DNA from: Pachysolen tannophilus NRRL Y-2460
Taxonomy: Eukaryota > Ascomycota > Pichiomycetes > Alaninales > Pachysolenaceae
Reading direction: 5' to 3'
Length of the DNA: 64,000 nucleotides
NCBI GenBank assembly: GCA_001661245.1
Contig: KV454015.1
Span: 218,978-282,977, forward strand
Position 1 is the stretch's first letter. Each line of letters begins with the position of its first letter. The notes under the pieces were generated by a model that was not told the origin of the DNA, did not search any database, and saw nothing but the letters and a program-made list of their open reading frames with translations. Both the position numbers and the translations under genes were made by a program. This document shows, piece by piece, positions 21,066 through 31,047 of the stretch.

Positions 21066-22274
21066 ATGAACGAAGCGAATCTCCAGTATGAGCCAGATTA
21101 TGGTCAGCAGTCGTACTTAAACGAGAACCCAGATTTGTATCAGCAGCAGCAGCAACATCATCAACAACAGCAACATCAACAGCATCAGCAGCATCAGCAG
21201 CTGCAGCAGGTACAGTTGACCGAGGAGCAGTTTCGGCAATATCAGAAGCATCATCATGAGCAACATGATCAGATGCATCAAGTCTCGGGGAGTGAAGTTT
21301 CTGTACCCGAACATCAGCATTTTAATCAAGATCAGCAGCAACACCAGCAACACCAACAACACCAAAATCAAATAGTTGGAGGAGGACAGATGGATGAAGA
21401 AGAGATTGAAGAAGATGATGAAGAAGAAGGAGAAGAAGGAGTGGAAGGAGTGGAAGATGTTGGTGATGGTGTTGATGTTGATGATGATGATGACGATGAG
21501 TTTGGTGCAGGGGGAGCTTTTGCCAATGTAGGTCAAGGCTTAAGTGGGAAGTACAAAAATATGATGATGCAATATTGGCAAGAAACAATTAATTCTATTG
21601 AACATGATGAGCACGATTTTAAAAACCATCAATTACCATTAGCAAGAATTAAAAAAGTTATGAAAACTGATGAAGAAGTAAGGATGATCAGTGCTGAAGC
21701 TCCTATTTTATTTGCAAAAGGTTGTGATATCTTTATTACGGAATTAACAATGAGAGCTTGGATTCATGCTGAAGAAAATAAAAGGAGAACTTTACAAAGA
21801 TCAGATATAGCTGCAGCATTACAAAAATCGGATATGTTTGATTTCTTGATTGATATAGTACCAAGAGAAGAGGAAAAACCGAAAAAAAATAATAATCATC
21901 ATCATAATACCAGCAGAAATTCATCAACTGTCCCAAATGTCCCTCTACCACAACATCAACAAGAACCTAACTACCAAGCTATGCACCAACTGTATCAACA
22001 ACAACAACAACAACAGAACCAACAACACCAGCAATCAATACCCCAAGTACATCACCAACAGGTGCACGAATCTGAATCGGCCACCGATCGGAATTTGTTA
22101 CAGCAACACTTGTTACAACAACAGTTATTGCAGCAGCAACAGCTGCACCAGCATCTGCACCATCAGCAACAGAGACTGCAAAATTACGCTATTCCAGGTG
22201 GTAACCCAGGAATTCCCGACAATACAGACTCATATGCCACACATGAAAATAATAATAATGATAATGGTTATTAA
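21066..22274 (+). CDS. HAP5: CCAAT-binding factor subunit Hap5 (NF-YC)
   Basis: Histone-fold subunit of the Hap2/3/5 CCAAT-binding complex, which controls respiratory and iron genes. 402 residues. The conserved core is at about 190-268: [20 protein letters not shown], then [20 protein letters not shown] and [20 protein letters not shown]. Just before it the Hap4-recruitment-type segment [14 protein letters not shown], found in yeast but not animal NF-YC, is present, so a Hap4-like activator is likely used. Both flanks are Gln/His-rich low-complexity (CAG/CAA/CAT runs), and an acidic EEE/DDD block precedes the core. Upstream lies the four-copy composite element. Confidence 0.95.
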   Translation: MNEANLQYEPDYGQQSYLNENPDLYQQQQQHHQQQQHQQHQQHQQLQQVQLTEEQFRQYQKHHHEQHDQMHQVSGSEVSVPEHQHFNQDQQQHQQHQQHQNQIVGGGQMDEEEIEEDDEEEGEEGVEGVEDVGDGVDVDDDDDDEFGAGGAFANVGQGLSGKYKNMMMQYWQETINSIEHDEHDFKNHQLPLARIKKVMKTDEEVRMISAEAPILFAKGCDIFITELTMRAWIHAEENKRRTLQRSDIAAALQKSDMFDFLIDIVPREEEKPKKNNNHHHNTSRNSSTVPNVPLPQHQQEPNYQAMHQLYQQQQQQQNQQHQQSIPQVHHQQVHESESATDRNLLQQHLLQQQLLQQQQLHQHLHHQQQRLQNYAIPGGNPGIPDNTDSYATHENNNNDNGY

Positions 22275-22683
22275 GGTAACTAACATCTTAAAAAAACAAC
22301 TTTTTTTTTTTCTTTTTCTGTATAGCTTTCTTTACAGGATTTACTTCTCTTTAATTTTTGTTCTTTTTGTTATGTTGGTGAATGGTTGCTTTTTTTTATT
22401 TTCTTTTCTTTTCTTTTCTGTATTCTTTTTTTGATTTATGGATGATGATAACTGTTGTGTCTTTTTTTTTCATTTTGTTTTTCCTTTTATTCTAACGTTG
22501 TATTATAAAACTTTAGAGACAAAACAATTAAAATTTATATAATAAAAATTATATTCTGTACTAATTTACAATACGATGTTATTTTGTAGTTGAAGTGGTT
22601 GCATTCAACTTGTATTACGTTAATTTCAAACTCTATAAATAACCTATAACAAATATGCATATATATATTTTTCATTTACAATA
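22275..22683. other. HAP5/PRP5 convergent spacer
   Basis: 409 bases, T-rich (TTTTCTTTTCTTTTCTTTTC near 22400-22425), with several A/T tracts fit for 3'-end formation from both sides. No gene. Confidence 0.6.
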
Positions 22684-25443
22684 TTAAACAACAGTATACC
22701 TTCCTGGAGCATGTTGTTTAGATCTTCTAACCTCCTCCTCTTCATTTTCTTTGATTCCACTGATAATAGACTCTTTAATCAAAGATACAGCATGAATAAC
22801 GTCCATTTTATTGTCACTTTCCACAATAATATGCAATTTCTCTTCACCATCAGGTGGACTAGTATCTGGAGCAACAAAAGTTCCCTTTGTCGTTATGGAT
22901 ACACTTGTCAGTTCAATAATTGAAGGATACTCTTGAGATAATAAAACTCTTACTTTCTGAGGTAAATCGTTGATTGGAATCTTGCAATGAAATTGTGAAG
23001 AATCCAACTTATTTGGAATTGGTCCATCTATAACCTCAAAATCAAGATCAGAAGGTAATGAAGAATCGTGTTCTCCATTATCATTATTATCAACATGAGA
23101 ACCCTCATTAGTCACTTTAGGCGTTGAAACCAGAGTTGACTTTTCCTGCTGACTATTATCTGGTAAGTCTTCTTCCCCATGTAACTTTCTTTCTAATTTT
23201 TTGGTATTTTGTCTAATCTCATCTAATTTTTCTAAACCTTTACCTCCAAAACCAAAACTATATTTAACTTTCCCCTCTTTCAGTTTTTCTTTAAAAGCTT
23301 TTGCTAAATCATCTATTTCCTTAGGAACTACGTTTTTACTCATGATTAATGCTTTTGAAATATCATTAGCAGATCTATCTTCTTCCGGCGTTACAAAAGT
23401 ATATGCAATACCTAATTGACCTGCTCTTCCAGTTCTCCCAACTCTGTGGACGTAATCTTCCAAATGATTTGGTGCATCATAGTTAATCACAATTGATAAA
23501 TCTTTAACATCAAGACCTCTTGCTGCAACACTTGTAGCAATTAAAATAGAAACATTCCCATTTTTAAAATCTTGAATAGCACCATCTCTATCAACTTGCT
23601 CTTTCCCACCATGAATAGACAAACATGAATACCCCTTTTCTAAAACTTGTTTTAATAATTGATCACATCTCTCTTGAGTAGAACAAAAAATAAGTATTTT
23701 TTTAGTATTATTTAATTCTGAATTCATAAAATCACCTAAAATTTTTAATAATTTCCAAAATTTTTCCTCTTGTTTTACTAATAAAACTCTTTGAGTTATG
23801 GTATCTGAAACAATACTTCTTCCTCCACCAACAACAATTTCAACTGGATGATGTAAAATTTTTCTAGCTAATATCTCTATTTTCTTGGCAAATGTTGCAC
23901 TGAATAAACAAGTTTGTTTATCTTCTCTAGTACTTTTGATGATTTTCATTATTTGAGGTTCAAATCCCATATCAAACATTCTATCTGCTTCATCTAATAC
24001 CAAGAAGCTTACCTCCGATAAATTAGTTACTCTTCCTCCATTTGAGGTTAATAAATCGATTAATCTACCTGGGGTAGATACAATTAACTCTGCTCCCCTT
24101 TTCAACTCTGCAATTTGAGAACTAATATTTGAACCACCATAACAACAAACTCCACGTAGATTTAAATTTTTTAAAAAAAGTTTACAATCTTTAAAAATTT
24201 GTAATGCCAATTCTCTTGTTGGTGTTAAAATTAAAGCTATTGGTGTTTGATTTGTTTTTTTAATATTTTTTTGTGGTAAATTCGCAACAATATGTCTCAT
24301 TGCAGGTAAGATGAAAGCCAAAGTTTTCCCTGAACCGGTCTTTGCAACACCAATAATATCTTGTCCTGACATTATAGCGGGTGTAGCGATTTTTTGGATT
24401 GGTGTTGGATTTATAAAATTTAATTCATTTAAAATTTCCATAATAGTTGATGTCAATCCCAATTGATCAAATCTATTTATAGGTCTAACATTTCCCATCG
24501 ATTTAATTGTGATTTGATTTGTTAATGCAAATTCTTTTATTTCATCTTCAGTTAATGGATTTTTCAAAGAATCATAAAATTTTTTAAAAATTGGTCTTTT
24601 AGAAGGTTGTAAATCTGGAATTATTTTAGCCTTGTTTAAATTCTTTGAAGTCTTCGATAATAAATCGAAAATCGATTCATTCTTTTCTTCTTCATCTAAA
24701 TCTTCATCTTCAAATAACTGTTCTTTTTCTTGGACTCCATTTCCAGAGGCTAAAGATTTAGTTTCACTTTTAGCTAAACTTGTCATGAATTTGTCTAAAG
24801 GGTCATCTTCAATCTGATTTTCCTGAACCAAAGATTGTTTATCTTCGCTTTTGATACCATTAAAGTTTGAACTTTTTTTCTGAATCTTTGTTACTGCCTT
24901 TCCAACACCTTCATCATCATCATCATCTTCATCATCATCATCTAAAAAAGCTCTTTTCAAAACAGGTTTCTTAATAGCGGATATTTTATTATTAGTTCCA
25001 ATTCTTCCAATTCTTTTCAAAGCGGGTTTGATTACAGTCTTACTAAAAGCGTCTGGTTTCAACAGTGACACAGGAGAAACCGCTTTGTTCACTGGACTCT
25101 TCGAATTCAGTGGATTCACCAGTACCAGTACCAGTACCAGTACACCGGGTTCTGGAGTGGAAGCTGCAGATTTTTGTTTTTCCTTCCATTTAGCAAGCCT
25201 AGCTTGACGTTTTTTTATCTTATCCTCTGCAGATTCAGTTCCATTACTATTCTCTAAACTTATTTTTTTAATATCACCAGTCCCAATATTTTTTTTTAAA
25301 TGGTCAGTCTTGTTATAGCTATTGTTAGCATTGTATCTACCGCGGTTAGATTCATAATCACTAGAGCGGCCATTATTGCCATTATTATTATACCTACTGT
25401 CACCACTATCACCATAGCATTCACCAGACTTGCTATTGGACAT
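22684..25443 (-). CDS. PRP5: Pre-mRNA splicing DEAD-box ATPase Prp5
   Basis: RNA helicase of prespliceosome formation that monitors the U2 snRNA-branch-site duplex. The ATG giving MSNSKSGECYG yields 919 residues. The N-terminus is charged with RQARLAKWKEKQKS and the Prp5-specific DPLDKFM motif (binds U2/SF3b). Helicase core: the Q motif region, Walker A AKTGSGKT (about 368), PTRELALQ, VLDEADRMFDMGFEPQ (DEAD about 483), SATFAKK, and HRVGRTGRAG (about 664). The C-terminal extension includes KYSFGFGGKGLEKLDEIR, characteristic of Prp5/DDX46. Oddity: a 6-base tandem repeat at about 25118-25144 encodes alternating Val-CTG. Divergent from TFS1. Confidence 0.95.
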   Translation of the reverse strand: MSNSKSGECYGDSGDSRYNNNGNNGRSSDYESNRGRYNANNSYNKTDHLKKNIGTGDIKKISLENSNGTESAEDKIKKRQARLAKWKEKQKSAASTPEPGVLVLVLVLVNPLNSKSPVNKAVSPVSLLKPDAFSKTVIKPALKRIGRIGTNNKISAIKKPVLKRAFLDDDDEDDDDDEGVGKAVTKIQKKSSNFNGIKSEDKQSLVQENQIEDDPLDKFMTSLAKSETKSLASGNGVQEKEQLFEDEDLDEEEKNESIFDLLSKTSKNLNKAKIIPDLQPSKRPIFKKFYDSLKNPLTEDEIKEFALTNQITIKSMGNVRPINRFDQLGLTSTIMEILNELNFINPTPIQKIATPAIMSGQDIIGVAKTGSGKTLAFILPAMRHIVANLPQKNIKKTNQTPIALILTPTRELALQIFKDCKLFLKNLNLRGVCCYGGSNISSQIAELKRGAELIVSTPGRLIDLLTSNGGRVTNLSEVSFLVLDEADRMFDMGFEPQIMKIIKSTREDKQTCLFSATFAKKIEILARKILHHPVEIVVGGGRSIVSDTITQRVLLVKQEEKFWKLLKILGDFMNSELNNTKKILIFCSTQERCDQLLKQVLEKGYSCLSIHGGKEQVDRDGAIQDFKNGNVSILIATSVAARGLDVKDLSIVINYDAPNHLEDYVHRVGRTGRAGQLGIAYTFVTPEEDRSANDISKALIMSKNVVPKEIDDLAKAFKEKLKEGKVKYSFGFGGKGLEKLDEIRQNTKKLERKLHGEEDLPDNSQQEKSTLVSTPKVTNEGSHVDNNDNGEHDSSLPSDLDFEVIDGPIPNKLDSSQFHCKIPINDLPQKVRVLLSQEYPSIIELTSVSITTKGTFVAPDTSPPDGEEKLHIIVESDNKMDVIHAVSLIKESIISGIKENEEEEVRRSKQHAPGRYTVV

Positions 25444-26241
25444 TTCCACCACTTTAATAGCTAATTATAATTATCTTAGGATTGATATAAATATAATGCT
25501 TTTATGATAAAGAGTTTTTTTTTGTTTTGTTTTTTGTTTGACTTGGTGATGGGTTTTAACCGCCAATGGCTTTTTGCGCTTTTGGCCAGAGGCGGAAAGT
25601 AAGGCGGGAAAGTAAGGCGGGAAAGTAAGGCGGGAAAGTAAGGCGGAAAAAAGGCGGAAAGGCGGGCGGGCCGGCAGGCTGGTGCTCCTAGAGGAGAACA
25701 CACAGGTGGAAAGCTCTTGAGGTGGACTGGCCTTCCCATCCACCCTCCCCCAAATGGGCGGACCCATTGGAGAATTCCCTCCCCCCTACCCCCCCAAAAA
25801 AAAGGCGGTAGAAAAAAAAAATCAAAATCTGCCAAATCCTACACACACAGTCGAAAAAAAAAGGAAATAAAAAAAATTTGTTACTTGCCGCAACGGGTCA
25901 CTAATATTTTAGCACAGATGCACGACTTGTTTTTGCTGCATCATTAGTTGCGCTCGGAGCACATTTTATGTATAAAGTGTGTATATGAATAATAAAGAAG
26001 TATATTTATTATGTGAGGTGATAAAAGTATTTCTATCGAATTCTATTTGTAATTAATAAAAATAAAAATAAAAATAAATTTATTAATAAAAAAAATTGTT
26101 GCTTTCTCTTCTTTCTTAATTTTTTTATTTTTTGTCTATTGAGTAATTGATTGGTATATCAATTGGTGTGGAGGTTTTCAATTTTTTTATTATTTTTTAT
26201 TTTTTATTTTTTTTTTTCACGGGTTGGGTTGGTTAATATAT
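25444..26241. promoter_or_regulatory. PRP5/TFS1 divergent region with GC-rich island
   Basis: About 800 bases. 25560-25810 is a GC-rich island with GGCGG repeats (next entry), C-runs and GGGCGG-like boxes. 25888-25926 has CCGCAACGGG and then GCACGACT 23 bases on, reminiscent of the HAP5 element but with different spacing. The remainder is A/T tracts near the TFS1 start. No gene. Confidence 0.55.
25591..25670 (+). repeat. Tandem repeat, 13-bp unit GGCGGGAAAGTAA
   Basis: One 12-base copy (GGCGGAAAGTAA) and three 13-base copies (GGCGGGAAAGTAA) in tandem, then degenerate GGCGG-containing units ending in GGCGGGCGGGCC. Strong purine strand bias (G/A on plus). Lies within the divergent PRP5/TFS1 region, so it may be a binding-site array or a simple minisatellite. 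Confidence 0.85.
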
Positions 26242-27030
26242 ATGAATTTCAGAATTGCCACATCGGTATTAAAGACAAATAGTTCAATTGGATCTAGTCG
26301 TATATTATCATCAATTAGTGGTGCAAATAGTTTAACACCTTTGGTTTCTACTTCTTTTGCGAAAAATAAGTTAAGTTTTAATTATCAATCTAGAATGAAT
26401 TTGTTAACGATTTCAAATTCCATTAAGGAAAGTTATATTAAACATGGGATTATTCCAGATGTTATTGCTGATAAAAATTTCGATCCAAAAGGTTTATTAA
26501 TTATTTCTTATGGTAAGGATAAAGAAGTCACTTTAGGTAATACTTTAGCTGTTGATGAAACTCAAAGTTTACCCAAGATTGCCTTTACATTAAATGTTAG
26601 TGATAAAAATGGGTTTGAAGTTGATACTAATGATGCATTCACCTTGGTTCTTACTGATCCAGATGCTCCTTCAAGAACTGAAAAAAAATGGTCAGATTTT
26701 TGTCATTACGTTGTCTCAGATTTAAAATTAAATCCAATTTCAACAAGTGAAGTTGGTGACAATGTTAAAAATTTGACCACAGATTTGGAATTTGATAAAG
26801 GTACAACTTTAATCCCATATAAAGGTCCAGGTCCTCCACCAGGCACAGGTAAGCACCGCTACGTCTTCTTATTCTATAAGCAAAAGAAAGGAGTCTCGCC
26901 AAAACCACCTTCAGATAGACCAAATTGGGGTACAGGTATCCCTGCATTTCCAGCTGAAAAATGGGCACTGAAGTATGATTTGGAATTACTAAGTGCAAAT
27001 TTCTTCTTGGCCCAAAACAAAGAGCAATAA
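26242..27030 (+). CDS. TFS1: Phosphatidylethanolamine-binding protein Tfs1
   Basis: PEBP-family protein; yeast Tfs1 inhibits carboxypeptidase Y and the Ras-GAP Ira2. 262 residues from the first ATG (MNFRIATSVLKTNSS). PEBP landmarks: LVLTDPDAPSRTEKKWSDFC (the DPDxP motif), then YKGPGPPPGTGKHRYVFLFY (GxHR motif), DRPNWGTG, and a C-terminal KYDLELLSANFF helix. Yeast Tfs1 starts at a position equal to the internal MNLLTISNSIKES (Met at 26395). The extra about 51 residues are Ser/Asn/Arg/Lys-rich without Asp or Glu, as in a mitochondrial presequence. Two start sites, giving mitochondrial and cytosolic forms, are therefore possible. Confidence 0.92.
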   Translation: MNFRIATSVLKTNSSIGSSRILSSISGANSLTPLVSTSFAKNKLSFNYQSRMNLLTISNSIKESYIKHGIIPDVIADKNFDPKGLLIISYGKDKEVTLGNTLAVDETQSLPKIAFTLNVSDKNGFEVDTNDAFTLVLTDPDAPSRTEKKWSDFCHYVVSDLKLNPISTSEVGDNVKNLTTDLEFDKGTTLIPYKGPGPPPGTGKHRYVFLFYKQKKGVSPKPPSDRPNWGTGIPAFPAEKWALKYDLELLSANFFLAQNKEQ

Positions 27031-27682
27031 TAAGGAAAAAAGAAAAAAAGTTTCATAATCATCATGAAACAAACAAACCTATGGGCTAGCATTACAAATT
27101 TTTTTGCAATCTTGTCAAATGTGTATAGGATAGCTTAAAACTAAATAATAGTAATGGAAAATAACAGTAGTGCGCTTGAAACACAGGTTTCCGAATTAGG
27201 AAACTGTTTTTTTTTTTGTTGTTTTTTTTTTGTTCGAATTTATTTGACTTGTCGTAATAAGCGCCGTTGGAAATCATCATCATTAAATATAAATATATAT
27301 ATGATATTAATTATTTAAATTATTAAATATTATTTAAAAATATAATATAAAAAAAAAAAAATTTTTTTTTTTTTCTTTTGCTTTTTTAATATCAAAAGAG
27401 CCATCAGAGGTTGATTGGCCTTTCTGAACTAATAATTAATTGGTATTCCTCTATCTATTAATCATTAATTGATTACTTTTTTTTTTTTTTTTTTTCAAGG
27501 TAAAAAAAAAAACACAAAAAAAAAAAAATTAGCTTTTATCCTTAATAATAATAATAATAATAATAATCTGTCTTGCGAGTAATATATACACTTTAGTTAT
27601 TCCTTTTCGAAAGCGCTTAGAAAAAAAAATCAGTTTAGACAGGAGAGAGCAAAAAAAAAAAANAAAAAAAAAAAAAAGAAAG
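27031..27682. other. TFS1-PTA1 spacer
   Basis: 652 bases, very A/T-rich with poly-A/T runs, one ambiguous base (N at 27663) in poly-A, and a (TAA)n microsatellite near 27545-27567. Contains one near-perfect Mcm1 P-box palindrome (27188-27203). No gene. Confidence 0.6.
27188..27203. promoter_or_regulatory. Mcm1 P-box-like palindrome
   Basis: TTTCCGAATTAGGAAA, one base from the S. cerevisiae P-box palindrome TTTCCTAATTAGGAAA as I recall it. It is followed by CTGTTT, as at the copy at 47227. About 480 bases upstream of PTA1. Confidence 0.5.
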
Positions 27683-30172
27683 ATGGCTAGCAACTTGGAT
27701 AACTTGGATAAAGCCAAGCAGATGGCTTTTGAAAATAATCAGATTTATCCTGAAGTCTTTAAAACTATCTTACCCATTGTTTATGATAATGACTTGTTAT
27801 TACAGAAATGGTGGTTGAATTTTTTAATTGAATCATATAGAAATGAGCATAAAAAGTTACCATTAGAATTATTAAAAAATTTATCAATTCAAATAATTGA
27901 TCCATTATTACATTTAATTAAAATTAAAGATGTTATGATAGTACAAAAGACAATTAATTTATTAACTTTAGCTTTTGAATCAATTTTCACATTTGTTCTT
28001 GAAAATCCTTCTTCAATGGAAAGCGTTATAGGTTGGAATAAATTATCTCAATTAAAACAAGAAATCTTGAAAAATTTTAATAATTCATACCCATTATTAC
28101 CATTAAATAAACAAACAGATTACTCAAGATCAATTGGTTGTAAATTACAAACCATTCAATTTATCGCTGTGGTAGTTAAGGTTCAATTACCTTCACCTCC
28201 TAGAGATCCTAGAATGAGAAGAAATATCAATAATAATGATGAAAAAGATATTTCAATTAGTTCTGTACCTACTACTCATCCAATTTTAAATAAAAATTTG
28301 GAAGCTGAAGGTCAAGGTTTATTAGATTTATTATTTAATCATTTAAATGATGAATTGATTGTAACAACTCCATTATTTACTGCAATTGAAACAATTTTAA
28401 TCAAAATTTTTAAAAAAAGACCTAATCATGTTTATAATAAATTGGCTAATTTAATTTTAACTTATGAATCTAATTTGAAAAAAAAATCAAAATTTGAATA
28501 TGATGATTTAAAAATTAGACTTATTAAAAGATTTAATGATAGATTTAATAAAATTTTAATTAGTTTTATGCTAAATAAAAATTTTATTAAAGATACTACT
28601 TTAAAGGCAAGATTATCCAAGAAATTTAGTTATGTTATGATGAAAAATGATGAACAAAAGAAAAGAGGAATTTTAAATGAAAGTTCTGATTTTGATTTAA
28701 ATGAAAATAATAAAAGAAGAAGAAAAAATGATTCAGATATATCACAAAGTGATGATATTTTTTATAATTCTTCAACAATTGCAAAAGATTATTCATATGC
28801 ATCTTTATATTCTTTAATTAATCCAAATGATAAAGTAAATCAAATAGATTTATCAAATATACCTCCAGGAATTTTAACTAATATGGTATTAATTGCATTG
28901 AAAAAAATTGATCGTCAAACTCTTGCTGAAGGATTAAATATAATAAGTGAAAGGTACAAGGAAATAATTTCAAGACCAAGAAATTTTAATAATTCAAATA
29001 ATAATAATAATAATATTAATAATCAATTTAGACGTAATAATGGGATGTTAAATGATTTTAATAATTCTAATAATAGAAATGTTTCCTTTAGTGAAGATGA
29101 TCTTACTAAAATTAAACAAGATGAGATAAAAAGAGAAGAAGCTAAGATAGCTGCAGAAGATGATGATTATGATGATGATGGAGATCAACCAATAGATAGA
29201 GCAGAATTGGAAGATTCATATAATCCAGAAAGTTCGTTCCAGTTACCTCCCCCGAAAATCTTGACTTATGAAGAGAAAAAACAATATTTAAAAGGTATTA
29301 TTAATCACTATTTAAAATTAGCAAATGAAAGTGAAAATATGGCAAAAGTTGCATCTGAAAAATTTAAAAATGATAATTCAGAGCTTTCAAAAGTTGCTAT
29401 ACAAAATTGGAATAAAGATTCTTGGTTAGTTTTATTAACAAGATTAGCTACTAGGGGTTTATTAGAAGAAGAGAAAAAAGAAATTAATGGTGATAGAGAA
29501 GATGAAAATTTGAGCGATTTGATTAGAAATGCAATTTTCCATTATTTTGCAGATGATATTAGAGGAAGAGTTGATATTGTTATAGAATGGTTGAATGAAG
29601 AATGGTTTAGTGAATATATTAAGAATGAAAAAAAACTGATTGATTTAAAAGAAAATACTGATGGTTCTCAACCAGAGACAATTAAACAAGAAAATGAAGA
29701 TACTTCTTCACTGGAAAGGGCTTTGTTATCTCTTCATGCAAAAGGTTCAATAGTAACAACACCAAATTATATTTTATGGACATCAAAAGTTTTGGATAGT
29801 ATGCTTTTATTTTTGGAATCTAATGATAGAAAAATATTTATTAGGTTGTTATCTGATTTACCATATTTGAATAAAGATTTAGTCTGGAAAATTAAATCGT
29901 TGTGCTTGGATCCTATTAGATTCAAAATTGGATTTCAATCTATACAATTTTTAATTATGTACAGACCTCCAGTTAAGGAAACTTGTATCGATTTGTTAAA
30001 AGAATTATACGAGGAGACTTCTGAACAAACTGAATTAGAAGACTTGAAAAATGAAATTATCCTGTTGTTAAAGAAATTTTGTCCAGAGGAACTTGGAATT
30101 AAAATCTCATTTATAATTTTTAATAAATTTTTATTAGATAACCCTGCTCTCATTGGTAAATTCACATCATAA
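27683..30172 (+). CDS. PTA1: Cleavage/polyadenylation factor subunit Pta1 (symplekin), altered C-terminus
   Basis: Scaffold subunit of the CPF complex that holds the Ssu72/Glc7 phosphatase module in mRNA 3'-end formation. 829 residues as it stands. The N-terminal HEAT region includes KTILPIVYDNDLLLQKWWLN, and KLQTIQFIAVVVKVQLPSPP (the symplekin/Pta1 hallmark) is at about 150-175. DIRGRVDIVIEWLNEEWFSE is in the C-terminal half, with an Asn-rich linker near 435-465. The first about 806 codons look native. The last 24 codons are simply the antisense of HOS1 coding sequence, because the frame crosses the left end of the inverted segment (30097). In the opposite orientation of that segment the frame would end after a hydrophilic tail, INNDDAQPIKENS, at 818 residues. 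The core function is probably kept. Confidence 0.9.
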   Translation: MASNLDNLDKAKQMAFENNQIYPEVFKTILPIVYDNDLLLQKWWLNFLIESYRNEHKKLPLELLKNLSIQIIDPLLHLIKIKDVMIVQKTINLLTLAFESIFTFVLENPSSMESVIGWNKLSQLKQEILKNFNNSYPLLPLNKQTDYSRSIGCKLQTIQFIAVVVKVQLPSPPRDPRMRRNINNNDEKDISISSVPTTHPILNKNLEAEGQGLLDLLFNHLNDELIVTTPLFTAIETILIKIFKKRPNHVYNKLANLILTYESNLKKKSKFEYDDLKIRLIKRFNDRFNKILISFMLNKNFIKDTTLKARLSKKFSYVMMKNDEQKKRGILNESSDFDLNENNKRRRKNDSDISQSDDIFYNSSTIAKDYSYASLYSLINPNDKVNQIDLSNIPPGILTNMVLIALKKIDRQTLAEGLNIISERYKEIISRPRNFNNSNNNNNNINNQFRRNNGMLNDFNNSNNRNVSFSEDDLTKIKQDEIKREEAKIAAEDDDYDDDGDQPIDRAELEDSYNPESSFQLPPPKILTYEEKKQYLKGIINHYLKLANESENMAKVASEKFKNDNSELSKVAIQNWNKDSWLVLLTRLATRGLLEEEKKEINGDREDENLSDLIRNAIFHYFADDIRGRVDIVIEWLNEEWFSEYIKNEKKLIDLKENTDGSQPETIKQENEDTSSLERALLSLHAKGSIVTTPNYILWTSKVLDSMLLFLESNDRKIFIRLLSDLPYLNKDLVWKIKSLCLDPIRFKIGFQSIQFLIMYRPPVKETCIDLLKELYEETSEQTELEDLKNEIILLLKKFCPEELGIKISFIIFNKFLLDNPALIGKFTS

Positions 30173-31047
30173 TTGAAACCTTTCCCAATACCTCTATCTT
30201 TTTCTAAATCACCTGTTCCTGGGAAAAACCCAACATCAAACCGATGAATAGAAAAAGTTAGCACCTTATTTGACATTTTAAAAGCATTGGATACACCATC
30301 TCCATGATGTAAATCAAAATCAATATACATTATTTTGTCAAAAACTGATCTTAATCTTAAAATACCAAGAACTATATCATTAATATAGCAAAACCCTGAA
30401 GCTTTTGTTTTTTGAGCATGATGCCTGCCTCCAAACCAGTTTATTGAAATTATCCTCGATTTAATTCTCTCTAACTTGTATTTCCTTATTAACCAGTCAC
30501 AAGCAGATAAGGTACTACCACCAATTATTTCAACGTATTTATTCATATACGGGAAAATCGAGCAGTCATAGATCAACCCTAATTCTTTTAGTTTATCCAA
30601 ATTTTCCAGTGCTGATTCATTCTGATCTTCATCAAAACTATAATCTGAATTTTCTTCTTCTTCCTCCTCATTGTCTTCTTCTTCTTTTTCTTCTTCTTCT
30701 CCATCCACTGCTGACGTCTTTGAGTTAGTTAATTTTTTAGAAAACTTTGCAAGTTCCATTAACGATTTAAACTTCTCATGATCCAACTCATCATCAATAT
30801 ACTTTCTTTCCTTCATCAAGAAATCCACAAACGATTTATCATGAAATTTAACCAAATCTTGCTTGTTACATTTCCTATAGTTGATCAATTGAACATTGGG
30901 TAACTTGTGTAAATTGTAAGCATTTATTAGTGATGTTATCAATGACGATCTATTTTCATTCGAAGGAACTAAGTCACAGTAGAAACAATCTAAAGGTGAC
31001 AACAACAATAATCCCACTTGAACACTGCAATTTGGTTCCACCGTCAT
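30097..31047 (-). pseudogene. HOS1: HOS1 histone deacetylase, N-terminal part (317 codons)
   Basis: First 317 codons of a class I-type deacetylase of the Hos1 group; yeast Hos1 deacetylates cohesin Smc3. Begins MTVEPNCSVQVGLLLLSPLD. It has an acidic Glu/Asp-rich insertion at about 117-143, the active-site GGRHHAQKTKASGFCYINDI (His209-His210), zinc ligands in DFDLHHGDGV (Asp245, His247), then FFPGTGDLEKDRGIGKG. Homology stops at ...KIINEILI, exactly at the inversion end. The open frame then continues about 54 meaningless codons through the antisense of PTA1 to a stop at 29935. The third zinc ligand and the GGGGY tyrosine are missing here; they are on the other half. As assembled the gene cannot give a whole enzyme. 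Confidence 0.88.

Noticed and set aside
25888-25926. CCGCAACGGG plus GCACGACT, possible further copy of the HAP5 composite element
   Set aside because: Spacing is 23 rather than 18-19 and the box is not A/T-centred, so not counted as a copy.
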